Source: Campylobacterales bacterium
GTDB lineage: Bacteria; Campylobacterota; Campylobacteria; Campylobacterales; Sulfurimonadaceae
Reading direction: 5' to 3'
DNA: 34,977 nt
NCBI GenBank assembly: GCA_026390115.1
Contig: JAPLGO010000001.1
Location: 1 to 34,977, forward strand
This document shows positions 24,497 to 32,570 of the stretch, piece after piece (within the stretch, counting starts at the first letter, position 1; each line of letters opens with the position of its first letter). A program made the translations under genes and the position numbers. The notes beneath the pieces were generated by a model, which was not told where the DNA came from, ran no database searches, and saw only the letters and a list, made by a program, of their open reading frames with translations.

Positions 24497-25474
24497 ATGA
24501 TAAGAGTAATTTTACTACTGTTAATTACAACACAAATCTGGGCAAATCTCAAAAAATGTAATTTTGAAAATAAAAATTACAAAGATATTTGCCAAAAAGT
24601 GGTTGTGAATGGAGTTCCTTCCGCTTATGCAAATGAGTTTCTTGTTACAAACTTTAACTCGCAAAAGCCAGATGAAACCGAAATTAAAAACATGCCAAAG
24701 AAGCATGCGAAAGTTGATGCAAAAAACGGAAAAAAAGTTAAGAAGAAGCCATCCAAACATGCAAGTGAAATCGTCGCTCACCTGCAGGAGTACAAAGAAG
24801 TTTATGATTATGCTGAAAAAAAGTATGGCGTAAATCGTGAAATTGTCGCAATAATTTTGCTCAAAGAGTCGAAACTCGGCAAAATAAAACTCACAAATAA
24901 TGCTTTAACAGTTTTCAACTCTATGGCTACAAAAAAGAGTCCTGAGAACACAAAACAGATGGAAATCGTTGATAGCGGCAAAATAAATTTGGTAAATATA
25001 ATTACCTATTGTTATAAAAAAGGAATTGAGCCGGAGGAGTGTAACTTTCCTAGCTCACACACTGGAGCAGTTGGTATACCGCAATTTATGCCGGAAAGTT
25101 TTAGTTACATTGCCGGCTATGAAACAAAAGTCGGTGATTTGGCAAGAATGGAAGATGCTATAGTTTCAACAAGTAATTACCTCAACAAAAGAGGTTCATT
25201 TAAGAAACTGATAGATTGGGATAAAACACCAAAAATAGCAGAAACTGAAAAAGCTTGGAAAAAGTTTAGTGCAACTCATAAAAACAGCTCTTTTGTTTAT
25301 GAGAAAAGCGAAAAAGAGAGTAAAGATTATAGCTGCTTCAGATGTGAAACCGGAGAGACAGCCTATGTCAAAGAGTATGCAAAAAAACTTATGAGCTTCA
25401 ATAACTCTTCAGATTATGCTCTTGAAATTCTGAAACTTGCCTATAATGCACATATCGGACTTAGCAAATCGTAG
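24497..25474 (+). CDS. Exported lytic murein transglycosylase, MltB-like (GH103)
   Basis: A 325-aa protein with a signal peptide (MIRVILLLLITTQIWA). A Lys-rich linker lies at about 63-90, then a lysozyme-like domain. The catalytic Glu is probably Glu124 in ILLKESKLG. GAVGIPQFMPESF (190-202) matches the GAxGIxQFMPxS signature of MltB/SltB. It cleaves glycan strands to give GlcNAc-anhydroMurNAc products, the substrate of NagZ in the same operon. The C-terminal third includes a CFRC pair. No lipobox is seen, so it is probably periplasmic rather than lipidated. It is the last gene of the operon and overlaps the convergent mutarotase gene by 14 bp. Confidence 0.85.
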   Translation: MIRVILLLLITTQIWANLKKCNFENKNYKDICQKVVVNGVPSAYANEFLVTNFNSQKPDETEIKNMPKKHAKVDAKNGKKVKKKPSKHASEIVAHLQEYKEVYDYAEKKYGVNREIVAIILLKESKLGKIKLTNNALTVFNSMATKKSPENTKQMEIVDSGKINLVNIITYCYKKGIEPEECNFPSSHTGAVGIPQFMPESFSYIAGYETKVGDLARMEDAIVSTSNYLNKRGSFKKLIDWDKTPKIAETEKAWKKFSATHKNSSFVYEKSEKESKDYSCFRCETGETAYVKEYAKKLMSFNNSSDYALEILKLAYNAHIGLSKS

Positions 25475-26294
25475 CTTTTAGAGTGTGAAACTCTTTAGGC
25501 TCCAAAATTTTAAAATCTTCAAAAGCATTTGCCGATTCGATGCAGACAAACTCTCTGTAAGCATCGTCTCGCATTCCACTCATTCTTTTGCATTTTTCAC
25601 TCCATGGATTCCACACAACTATAGAGGATGAACCCTCGTTTTTAATGCTAATTGTACTATTTTTATCGATAAGTAAAATCTCGCTCTCTACCTCTTGAAA
25701 AACGCAATCAAACTCTCCACTAAATGTAATATCACTTTTTTGCACATGGTGCTTATCTGTAAGAGCATCTAAATAAGGTTTATCATTCAACCCCATAATT
25801 GCTATATTTGAGATGTCGGATATTTGAAAATAGGTGTGGAGTGCCTACGTGATTTTAAAGGGTTTTTCATCAAGGTTTGTGGTTGTAAGTTCCATAATTA
25901 ATTTTTCAGATATTGTTACTTTCAGCTCTAATAAAAAGCTGAAATTCCAAAATTCTCTGCTCTGATTTGTTTCATCTAGAATAAATGTAATTTGCGTACT
26001 GTTTTCATCTATCTCTGTGTATTTTTCTACTCTCCACATGCCGACTCTCGCAAACCCATGTTGCGGTAAATCAGGATTATTCATCCCAAAAGAGGGCCAG
26101 CAAAGGGGAATACCGCCTCGCAAAGCCTTGCCAATTTCAAAATCACTTGTATCACTGAGCCACAGAATCGGCTCTTCATTTATACGTGCAAAATGAAAAA
26201 TATGTGCACCTTGAAGTGCAATTCTTGCAGATGCAGCGTTGTTGTTCACCTCCACATATTCAAACCCATTTTCAAATTTTTTAAACTCTACCAT
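25461..26294 (-). pseudogene. D-hexose-6-phosphate mutarotase (YeaD-like), interrupted by an in-frame amber codon
   Basis: The frame is 277 codons, normal for the aldose-1-epimerase-like hexose-6-phosphate mutarotases, but codon 150 is TAG (25847-25845). The N-terminal 149 residues contain LRGGIPLCWPSFG and HGFARV, hallmarks of the family. After the TAG the same frame continues directly with ALHTYFQISDISNIAI, the strongly conserved segment with the catalytic His, and ends after WNPWSEK and FVCIESANA. Relatives commonly have Gln or Glu just before ALHTYF, so a single base change explains it. No frameshift is involved. It could be a recent pseudogene, a sequencing error or suppressed read-through. 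It is the third gene of the HAD/porter operon. Confidence 0.85.
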
Positions 26295-26295
26295 G

Positions 26296-27561
26296 TCAGC
26301 TCCACGAACTCATTTTGCGCCATTTTAGGGCATACATAAATATAAAGAAATAGCAGACCACTCCAATAAGATAGGTGAACTGCATGTCTCCGCTCAGTTG
26401 GGAGATTTTTCCAAATAGAAGCGGGAGAACTGCTCCTCCGGCTATTGCCATAATAAGGAGGGCGCTTCCTTGTGCAGTATATTTTCCTAGTCCCTCAAGT
26501 GCCAAAGGCCAGATTGTAGGCCATACGAGGGCATTTGCAAAGCCCAAAAGTGCTACAAAAGCTACACTGTTTGGAAGAGTGGGAATTCCGCTCCAGCCCC
26601 ACAATATTTCTGAAACTTCGCTGCTGCTGTTTGAGCTAAAAGCGACTCCCAGCAAAAATAGAATTCCTAAAACAGAGGAGCCCATTAATGCCGCTTTTTG
26701 TGAGAGAAATTTAGGTATAAATGCTACTCCGACCAAATAGCCAAAAACCATAAAAATCATAGTGTAGGAGGTTAGAGCTGTTGCATTTTCAACACCTAAA
26801 CTCTGCCCGTAAAGCCCTATTGTATCACCTGCGATAACCTCTATTCCGACATAAAAGAATAGTGCAACAGCACCTAAAATTACCCGTGGGAAGTGAAAAA
26901 TGCTCTCTTTATCTTCATGCTCTTCGTGGCATTCAAGTTCGGGAAGCGATGAAAATTTTATCAAAAGAATCAGAAAACTAAGCACAACTGCCATAATAAG
27001 ATAGGGCACAATCAATCTATGTGCCAAGGATTCAATATCTGCTGCTGAAAGCTCAACATACAAGAGATTTGGAATATCAGAGAGAATAAGAGCCGTAAAA
27101 ACTAAAGGAACCAGAACCCCTGCACTCTTGTTTATAAGCCCCATAATACTTATTCGCATGGCAGCACTCTCTATTGGACCTATCAAAACTACATAAGGGT
27201 TTGAAGCAGTTTGTAGCGTTGTGAGTCCTGTTCCGAGAGTAAAAAGTGCCAACAAAAAGAGTGCATAGTTTGCGCCCAAAGCAGCAGGAATAAAGAGGAG
27301 ACTCCCAATGACCATTATGCCCAAACCGATTGCCATGGCATTTTTATATCCCGTTTTTTCTAAAACAAAAGACATTGGCAGAGCCATGACGGTGTATGCT
27401 ATGTAAAAAGCAAAGGTAACAAAGAGCGATTGAAACTCTGTTAAATCGCATATAACATTCAAAAAAGGAATTAGGGAACCATTGAGCCATGTCACAAAAC
27501 CAAATATAAAAAAGAGCGTACCTATGATAATCATTGGCAGAATTGTTGATTTTTCACTCAA
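26296..27561 (-). CDS. Sugar/proton symporter, FucP/GluP-type MFS
   Basis: A 421-aa, roughly 12-TM major-facilitator protein. The N-terminal part (FGFVTWLNGSLIPFL, then FAFYIAYTVMALPMSFVLEKTGYKN in two pieces) is the FucP/GluP glucose-galactose porter pattern, as in Helicobacter HP1174. The second half contains GFANALVWPTIWPLALEGLG, also typical. It probably imports a hexose with protons or sodium. It starts 1 bp after the HAD phosphatase stop and ends just before the mutarotase, forming an operon for uptake and handling of a sugar. The exact sugar is unknown. Confidence 0.88.
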   Translation of the reverse strand: MSEKSTILPMIIIGTLFFIFGFVTWLNGSLIPFLNVICDLTEFQSLFVTFAFYIAYTVMALPMSFVLEKTGYKNAMAIGLGIMVIGSLLFIPAALGANYALFLLALFTLGTGLTTLQTASNPYVVLIGPIESAAMRISIMGLINKSAGVLVPLVFTALILSDIPNLLYVELSAADIESLAHRLIVPYLIMAVVLSFLILLIKFSSLPELECHEEHEDKESIFHFPRVILGAVALFFYVGIEVIAGDTIGLYGQSLGVENATALTSYTMIFMVFGYLVGVAFIPKFLSQKAALMGSSVLGILFLLGVAFSSNSSSEVSEILWGWSGIPTLPNSVAFVALLGFANALVWPTIWPLALEGLGKYTAQGSALLIMAIAGGAVLPLLFGKISQLSGDMQFTYLIGVVCYFFIFMYALKWRKMSSWS

Positions 27562-27562
27562 A

Positions 27563-28381
27563 CTAGACTCCTTCTAAATATTTTGCTACGCCATCTTCAT
27601 CGTTTGTATGCGGCAGGACAATATCGGCGAACTTTTTTACCTCGTTTTGGGCGTTTGCAACTGCTACCGCAGTGTTTGCCAACTCAAACATTCCCAAATC
27701 ATTGAAGTTATCACCAAAAACCGTAAGATTTGAGAGCTCAAAATTGCTCTGCTCGCTTACGCTCAAAATACCATGCGACTTATCCGCATTTTTATGTAGA
27801 ACTGTCAAAAAGTAACATCCTACATATGCCTCGGGTGCCAAAATAAACTTGAGAGTATCACCAAACATCTGCTTTAAATGTTTTTCAAGATTTCGTAATA
27901 ACTGCTCTTCTCCCATGTAAACGATCTTAAAGTTATCACGCATCGCTCTGAGATTCTGGCGCTCTTGAAGGTTGTCATCTTTGGAATATCTCGATAAAAC
28001 ACTTTTTTGATGTTCATTTAAAACAGTAGAATAAAGAAAAGCTTCATTCAAATTTTGATCAGCCAAAGCCAGAACAAAAGGGTAAATACCGAATTTTCCA
28101 CCCTCTTCTATAATGATATCTGCAACCTCTTGAGTTATAAACTTTGTCTCTATTATCTTCCCCTCTATCGTAGCAATCAGTGCACCGTCAAGAAGAATCA
28201 TGGGAGTGTTTATATGAATGCCTTTTAAAAATTCTGCTGTTTTTTTGTAGGTTCTGGCAGTTGCAACACTCAGCAATGCCGTGTCTGCTTTTGCATTCCA
28301 AATCTCTTTAGTAAAAGCACTCAGAGATAAATCTGTTCGTAAAAATGTGTGGTCAAGGTCTGTTATGTATATGTTTTTCAT
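27563..28381 (-). CDS. HAD-superfamily phosphatase (Cof/IIB type)
   Basis: A 272-aa HAD hydrolase with nucleophile motif I DLDHT (Asp8, Asp10), motif II in SVATART, a C2-type cap in the middle and motif IV FGDNFNDLGMF. It belongs with Cof/YbiV and sucrose-phosphatase-like enzymes acting on sugar phosphates. It is first in a leftward operon with a sugar porter and mutarotase, so a hexose-phosphate substrate is likely. No ribosome-binding site is seen; a TATACT -10 box ends 6 nt before the ATG, suggesting a leaderless mRNA. It could also supply the phosphatase missing from the facing peptidoglycan operon, but MupP belongs to a different HAD subclass. Confidence 0.82.
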   Translation of the reverse strand: MKNIYITDLDHTFLRTDLSLSAFTKEIWNAKADTALLSVATARTYKKTAEFLKGIHINTPMILLDGALIATIEGKIIETKFITQEVADIIIEEGGKFGIYPFVLALADQNLNEAFLYSTVLNEHQKSVLSRYSKDDNLQERQNLRAMRDNFKIVYMGEEQLLRNLEKHLKQMFGDTLKFILAPEAYVGCYFLTVLHKNADKSHGILSVSEQSNFELSNLTVFGDNFNDLGMFELANTAVAVANAQNEVKKFADIVLPHTNDEDGVAKYLEGV

Positions 28382-28387
28382 GTTAAA

Positions 28388-28393
28388 AGTATA
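28388..28393 (-). promoter_or_regulatory. -10 box for a leaderless HAD-operon mRNA
   Basis: TATACT on the minus strand ends 6 nt (TTTAAC) before the ATG at 28381. Confidence 0.45.
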
Positions 28394-28400
28394 TCTAAAG

Positions 28401-28406
28401 TATAAT
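28401..28406 (+). promoter_or_regulatory. -10 box upstream of the SDR gene
   Basis: TATAAT predicts a leader of about 25 nt before the GTG at 28439; a TAAGG ribosome-binding site lies in that leader. It is divergent from and nearly overlaps the HAD-operon promoter. Confidence 0.5.
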
Positions 28407-28438
28407 GCGTAAGAAGTAATTTTTTATAAGGTTTTAGA

Positions 28439-29134
28439 GTGAAAACAGCAGTAGTAACGGGTGCTAGCAGCGGCATGGGAAGGGAGATTTCTTTGCGACT
28501 TTTGTCGCTTGGGTATAGGGTTATAGGTATCAGCAGAAGCGTAAAGAAAGAGTCGTTTGAGAGTGAAAATTTTACTCCGTTGCAAGCAGATTTATCGGAT
28601 GAAGTTTCAACACTTTTAGCATGTGACGTTCTGAAAAAAGAGAGTGTTTGCATGCTCATCAACTGCGCAGGATTCGGTAAGTTTGAACCGCATGAGGAGT
28701 TAAGTACCCGAATTATCTCCGACATGACCTTTTTAAATTTAACAGCACCGATGCTTCTTACAAATGCCATCTTAAGAGATTTAAAACAAAACAGCGGTTA
28801 CCTCATCAATATCAACTCCATTGAAGCGATAAGAGCCAGCAAATTTGCGGGTGTTTATAGTGCGACAAAAGCCGGTTTAAAGGCATTCAGCGATTCTCTT
28901 TTTGAAGAGACAAGAAAAAGCGGACTCAGCATAAGCAATATAAATCCCGACATGACTGAAACCGCATTTTATAATGAACTCAGATTTGAAACAAGTATTA
29001 AAGAAGAGGAGAAACTCTTGGTCTCAGATATTGCCGACGCGGTAGAACATATAATTAGCATGAGAAAGGGTGCAGTTGTGAGCGACTACACCATAAGAAG
29101 TTTAAATTTCGGGATTTCTAAAAAAAAGCTATGA
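28439..29134 (+). CDS. Short-chain dehydrogenase/reductase
   Basis: A 231-aa classical SDR. The NAD(P)-binding motif TGASSGMG is at residues 7-14, the NCAG motif near 75-78, the catalytic Ser in NINSIEA and Tyr140/Lys144 in YSATK. Length and order match classical SDRs; the substrate is unknown. The start is GTG with TAAGG upstream. It is monocistronic and converges on the flagellar chaperone operon, overlapping the FliT-like gene by 6 bp at the stops. Confidence 0.9.
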   Translation: MKTAVVTGASSGMGREISLRLLSLGYRVIGISRSVKKESFESENFTPLQADLSDEVSTLLACDVLKKESVCMLINCAGFGKFEPHEELSTRIISDMTFLNLTAPMLLTNAILRDLKQNSGYLININSIEAIRASKFAGVYSATKAGLKAFSDSLFEETRKSGLSISNINPDMTETAFYNELRFETSIKEEEKLLVSDIADAVEHIISMRKGAVVSDYTIRSLNFGISKKKL

Positions 29135-29383
29135 CATCATGTCAAGGTTGCGTGATGTCGGAATATCGGTTGATCGTAAGAATTGTAGGTTCTTTTGTAT
29201 CTGATTCATGGATTTGAGCACTTCATCTTTTAATCCGCCAAACACGCGACTGGCTTCTTCTAAAAGATAAATTGCCTCTTCCATATCTGCTTTTTCTGTA
29301 AGCTGTGGAATAACATCCAAAAGCTTATCTAACGATTCCGTATTCTTCTCTATTATGGCTATTTTAAGTTTAGTTAACCACAT
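29129..29383 (-). CDS. Small helical protein downstream of fliS (FliT-like)
   Basis: An 84-aa, all-helical, charged protein beginning MWLTKLKIAI. It overlaps the end of fliS by 14 bp and is the last gene of a fliD-fliS unit, the position that FliT (FliD export chaperone) occupies in many bacteria. Sequence similarity to FliT is not evident by eye, so the assignment rests on synteny, size and helical composition. It could instead be another flagellar export chaperone or regulator. Confidence 0.55.
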   Translation of the reverse strand: MWLTKLKIAIIEKNTESLDKLLDVIPQLTEKADMEEAIYLLEEASRVFGGLKDEVLKSMNQIQKNLQFLRSTDIPTSRNLDMMS

Positions 29384-29744
29384 TCGTGCTTTCTCGCCAT
29401 GCGTCTAAAAGACCTTTGAACACATTGTTTACTTCGTCAATCTTTGTTACATCGTTTGTAAATCCTGCACTATTTAAAAGCTGTATCTCATAATTATAAA
29501 GACCTTCCAGATACTCAGCTACTTTGCCTTGAGAGATATCTAAAATGGAAATAAGCTCTGTAATAATGGCGATAGAACGGTTTATCCAATAGACTCTTTT
29601 TTCAATGTTTTCATCTTTGATTGCTTTTTTTGCCTGAGCATTAAAACGAAGAACACCTTCATACAACATCTCTATAAGTTTAGCCGGAGATTCTATTCCA
29701 ACATTGTTTTGCGCATAAATATCATGAGCTACATTACCATACAT
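29370..29744 (-). CDS. fliS: Flagellin export chaperone FliS
   Basis: A 124-aa, four-helix FliS that binds the C-terminus of flagellin in the cytoplasm and prevents early polymerisation. The motif ESPAKLIEMLYEGVLRFN near the N-terminus is diagnostic. I start at the ATG at 29744 (MYGNVAHDIYAQNN), which has an AAAGGG ribosome-binding site and gives the usual length; an ATG 13 codons upstream would add a polar tail not seen in homologues. It lies about 90 bp after fliD and probably shares its FliA-type promoter. Confidence 0.93.
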   Translation of the reverse strand: MYGNVAHDIYAQNNVGIESPAKLIEMLYEGVLRFNAQAKKAIKDENIEKRVYWINRSIAIITELISILDISQGKVAEYLEGLYNYEIQLLNSAGFTNDVTKIDEVNNVFKGLLDAWRESTNVVN

Positions 29745-29836
29745 ATTAGACCCTTTTTTATTGTTTTGATTAAATTCATTCACACTATATATATCGACAT
29801 ATCAGCTATTTTCTTTAGCTTTTCAGTAGAAGTTTA

Positions 29837-31231
29837 CTAATTACCCGTTGTAGATTTAGTCATCTGAGTAAACACCGACGAAGCAGAGTTGATTTTAGCA
29901 ATCATAGAATCATAAGCCGCATACTGTTTTTTCAGTATCTCATATCTTGCATCCAGTCTCGTCGTAGCCGCTGTTTTTCGGTCATTTAGCGATGTTGTTT
30001 CTGATGCTAAACTATCTTTATACTGATTTAAAATTCCACTAAAACTGGTATAGCTAGTAACCAAAGTAGAAAACCCCGTAAAAGCACCGGTTAATGCTAC
30101 AACACTGTTATCAGCTTTTGTAAAATTGCCTCCGGAAAAGAATGCTTGAACATTCGCCGAATTATCATCCAACTTTGTATTGAGAGTAGTTTTATTAACA
30201 GAAAGTGTCCCGTCTTTTGCTATATCAAAACCATAATCTTCCAAACTTCCCGCACCTCCACTGATACTATGAAGCATATTTTGAATAGAGCTTTGCATTC
30301 TTTTAATTGTGCTTTCATTGGAGAAAATACCCCTTACACTGCTGTCGGTGCTTGAAACTGTCAGTTTATTCAATTCAGTCATCGTTTCATTATATTTTGA
30401 CACAAAACTATCAATTTTAGCCGTTATAGACGCTCGGTCTTGAGCCACGCTCACATCAGACGAGCCAGGTGCGTTCAAAGTAATTTTATATCCTGTAACT
30501 AAGTCATTCACTTGATTTGAACTTCTTGTAATTGCTTGCCCGTTGAAAGTAAAAGATGCATCCGTTCCCGTAGGAAGACCAGTTAGCGGGTCGTTTATCG
30601 TAGTCATACCACCGGCGCCGTCTACCAATTTAGAGTTTAAAAGACCGCTGTTGTCTGTTATAGATATATCTTGAGATGCCCCCGTATTTTTTGCACTCAA
30701 AACTAGATGAGATGCAGTGCCGCTCACATTTAAAACTGTAGCATCCACTAAATCGCCAGCCTGTTTTTTTATTAGATTTTTCAAATCATCCAAGCTTGTT
30801 GTTGCATCATAGTTGATGGTTATCGGTGCACCACCGCCTACACTAATATTAAAGCTACCGGCTCCCGTAGCCACTTTATCGGTAGAAGCTGCAAATGCAC
30901 CTGACTCTTCTATTCGTTTTGTAGCCAAATTGTTAACCGTCAAATTAAAATTTTGCATATCACTGTTAGAGTCAGCTGTAACAGCAACAGAAGTTCCTGT
31001 TACAGTTGCAGAACGAGCATTAAAAAGAAGTGGATCTTTAAGTGCATCTATGCTGTCTACAAGATTTGTCATATTGGCACTCATTAATGCAAAGCTGTCC
31101 TGTTTATCTTTAGTGTTTGCCAAATCTAAAGTTATTGGAGTAACAAATTTAGCATCATCTGCCGCCCTTAACTGATCTAATACACTCTGGGTTAAAATAC
31201 TTGAGCCTACACCTAGTGAACTGACACCCAT
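29837..31231 (-). CDS. fliD: Flagellar filament cap protein FliD (HAP2)
   Basis: A 464-aa filament cap protein that folds flagellin at the filament tip. The N-terminal region SSILTQSVLDQLRAADDAK and the C-terminal QKQYAAYDSMIAK-like coiled segment (here LKKQYAAYDSMIAKI) mark the two FliD ends. The central domains are Thr/Ser-rich and variable. It is shorter than the roughly 640-690 aa caps of Campylobacter and Helicobacter. ATG at 31231 is chosen because AAGGAT lies just upstream and because the sigma28-type -10 element lies between it and an earlier in-frame ATG at 31297. Confidence 0.92.
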   Translation of the reverse strand: MGVSSLGVGSSILTQSVLDQLRAADDAKFVTPITLDLANTKDKQDSFALMSANMTNLVDSIDALKDPLLFNARSATVTGTSVAVTADSNSDMQNFNLTVNNLATKRIEESGAFAASTDKVATGAGSFNISVGGGAPITINYDATTSLDDLKNLIKKQAGDLVDATVLNVSGTASHLVLSAKNTGASQDISITDNSGLLNSKLVDGAGGMTTINDPLTGLPTGTDASFTFNGQAITRSSNQVNDLVTGYKITLNAPGSSDVSVAQDRASITAKIDSFVSKYNETMTELNKLTVSSTDSSVRGIFSNESTIKRMQSSIQNMLHSISGGAGSLEDYGFDIAKDGTLSVNKTTLNTKLDDNSANVQAFFSGGNFTKADNSVVALTGAFTGFSTLVTSYTSFSGILNQYKDSLASETTSLNDRKTAATTRLDARYEILKKQYAAYDSMIAKINSASSVFTQMTKSTTGN

Positions 31232-31280
31232 AATAAATCCTTTTCCTAATAATTTTTCATTCTCATTTATATTAAATATT

Positions 31281-31307
31281 ATATCGGTAAATTTCATTAA
31301 CTTTTTA
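31281..31307 (-). promoter_or_regulatory. FliA (sigma28)-type promoter of fliD-fliS
   Basis: Minus strand: TAAAAAGTT (31307-31299), 11-bp spacer, CCGATAT (31287-31281). This matches the sigma28 layout TAAA..-N11-(G/C)CGATAt/A known for late flagellar genes and leaves a leader of about 45 nt before the fliD ATG at 31231. Confidence 0.65.
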
Positions 31308-31381
31308 GCAAGATAGTAAATTTAATGGTACTTAATTTGCTATACAAATATACAAATACTATTTTTTGCAAGAGAGCTGTC

Positions 31382-32569
31382 GTGAATATATTACATTTAA
31401 TTGGTAGAAACAGAGAGCTTTTTTATGATGATATGAAAACAAAAGAAAAAGAGCTTTTCTCGGTTGTCTCTTCATCCACTTTTTTAGTCATCGGCGGTGC
31501 AGGAACTATCGGGCAGGCAGTTACTAAAGAGATATTTAAACGAAACCCGAAAAAACTCCATGTCGTGGATATCTCTGAGAACAACATGGTCGAATTGGTG
31601 CGTGATATACGAAGCTCATTCGGCTATATCGATGGAGAGTTTGCCACCTTCGCACTTGATGTTGGAAGTGTTGAATATGACGCTTTTATAAAGAGTGACG
31701 GCAAATATGATTTTGTCTTAAACCTCTCCGCTCTCAAACATGTACGAAGTGAAAAAGATGCTTTTACGCTTATGCGGATGGTGGATGTCAATGTTTTCAA
31801 TACCGACAAAACACTGCAACACTCCATAAACAACGGCACTAAAAAATACTTCTGTGTAAGCACGGATAAAGCCGCGAATCCCGTAAACATGATGGGAGCA
31901 AGCAAAAGAATTATGGAGATGTTTTTGATGCGTCGCTCTTTGCAAATCAACATTTCGACCGCCAGATTTGCCAATGTCGCATTTAGTGACGGAAGTCTTT
32001 TGCATGGCTTCGATCAGCGCATCCAAAAAAGACAGCCGATTGTCGCACCCAACGACATAAAACGCTACTTTGTAACTCCGCAAGAATCAGGTGAACTCTG
32101 TCTTATGAGCTGTATTTTCGGGCAAAACCGTGATATTTTTTTTCCAAAACTTGACGATAATCTGCATCTCATTTCATTCGCCGACATTGCCGTGAAATAT
32201 TTAAAAGATTTGGGATACGAGCCTTATTTGTGCAAAAATGAAGATGAAGCGAGAGAGCTTTGCAAGACACTGCCGGATGAAAAAAAATGGCCTTGTTTGT
32301 TCACTTCGAGCGATACAACGGGTGAAAAAGATTTTGAAGAATTTTTTACCCAAAAAGAAGTTTTGGATATGGAGAGATTTGATACTATCGGGGTTATAAA
32401 AAACGAAGCTGTTTTTAATGAAGAAAAGCTCAATGATTTTCAAGACACCATGCATTATTACAAGCGAATCCTTGAATGGACAAAAGAGGATATTGTAAGA
32501 GAATTTTTTGACCTTATTCCGGACTTCGGGCATGTGGAAACCGGCAAATATCTTGATGGAAAGATGTAA
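31382..32569 (+). CDS. legB: Nucleotide-sugar 4,6-dehydratase, LegB-like
   Basis: A 395-aa extended-SDR dehydratase of the CapD/PglF class, first step of legionaminic-acid (or bacillosamine) synthesis from UDP- or GDP-GlcNAc. A Rossmann motif VIGGAGTIGQ lies at about residue 36-45. VSTDKAANPVNMMGASKR carries the Thr-Asp-Lys catalytic triad and the MxxxK in place of YxxxK that is typical of PglF-like enzymes. I use GTG at 31382, giving a start at NILHLIGRNRELF and following an AAGAGAG ribosome-binding site; an ATG 19 codons upstream would add a Lys/Tyr-rich stretch with no support. It overlaps nothing and is followed by legC 1 bp later. Confidence 0.82.
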   Translation: MNILHLIGRNRELFYDDMKTKEKELFSVVSSSTFLVIGGAGTIGQAVTKEIFKRNPKKLHVVDISENNMVELVRDIRSSFGYIDGEFATFALDVGSVEYDAFIKSDGKYDFVLNLSALKHVRSEKDAFTLMRMVDVNVFNTDKTLQHSINNGTKKYFCVSTDKAANPVNMMGASKRIMEMFLMRRSLQINISTARFANVAFSDGSLLHGFDQRIQKRQPIVAPNDIKRYFVTPQESGELCLMSCIFGQNRDIFFPKLDDNLHLISFADIAVKYLKDLGYEPYLCKNEDEARELCKTLPDEKKWPCLFTSSDTTGEKDFEEFFTQKEVLDMERFDTIGVIKNEAVFNEEKLNDFQDTMHYYKRILEWTKEDIVREFFDLIPDFGHVETGKYLDGKM

Positions 32570-32570
32570 G

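Noticed and set aside
25797-25847. Stop-codon recoding (pyrrolysine-like UAG) in the mutarotase
   Set aside because: No pyl genes or stem-loop element are visible and the organism type does not use pyrrolysine; point mutation or sequencing error is simpler.
32136-32143. Run of eight T in legB as a phase-variation tract (also at 7083-7090)
   Set aside because: Short T runs are common in this AT-rich DNA; Campylobacterota contingency loci usually use longer G/C tracts.
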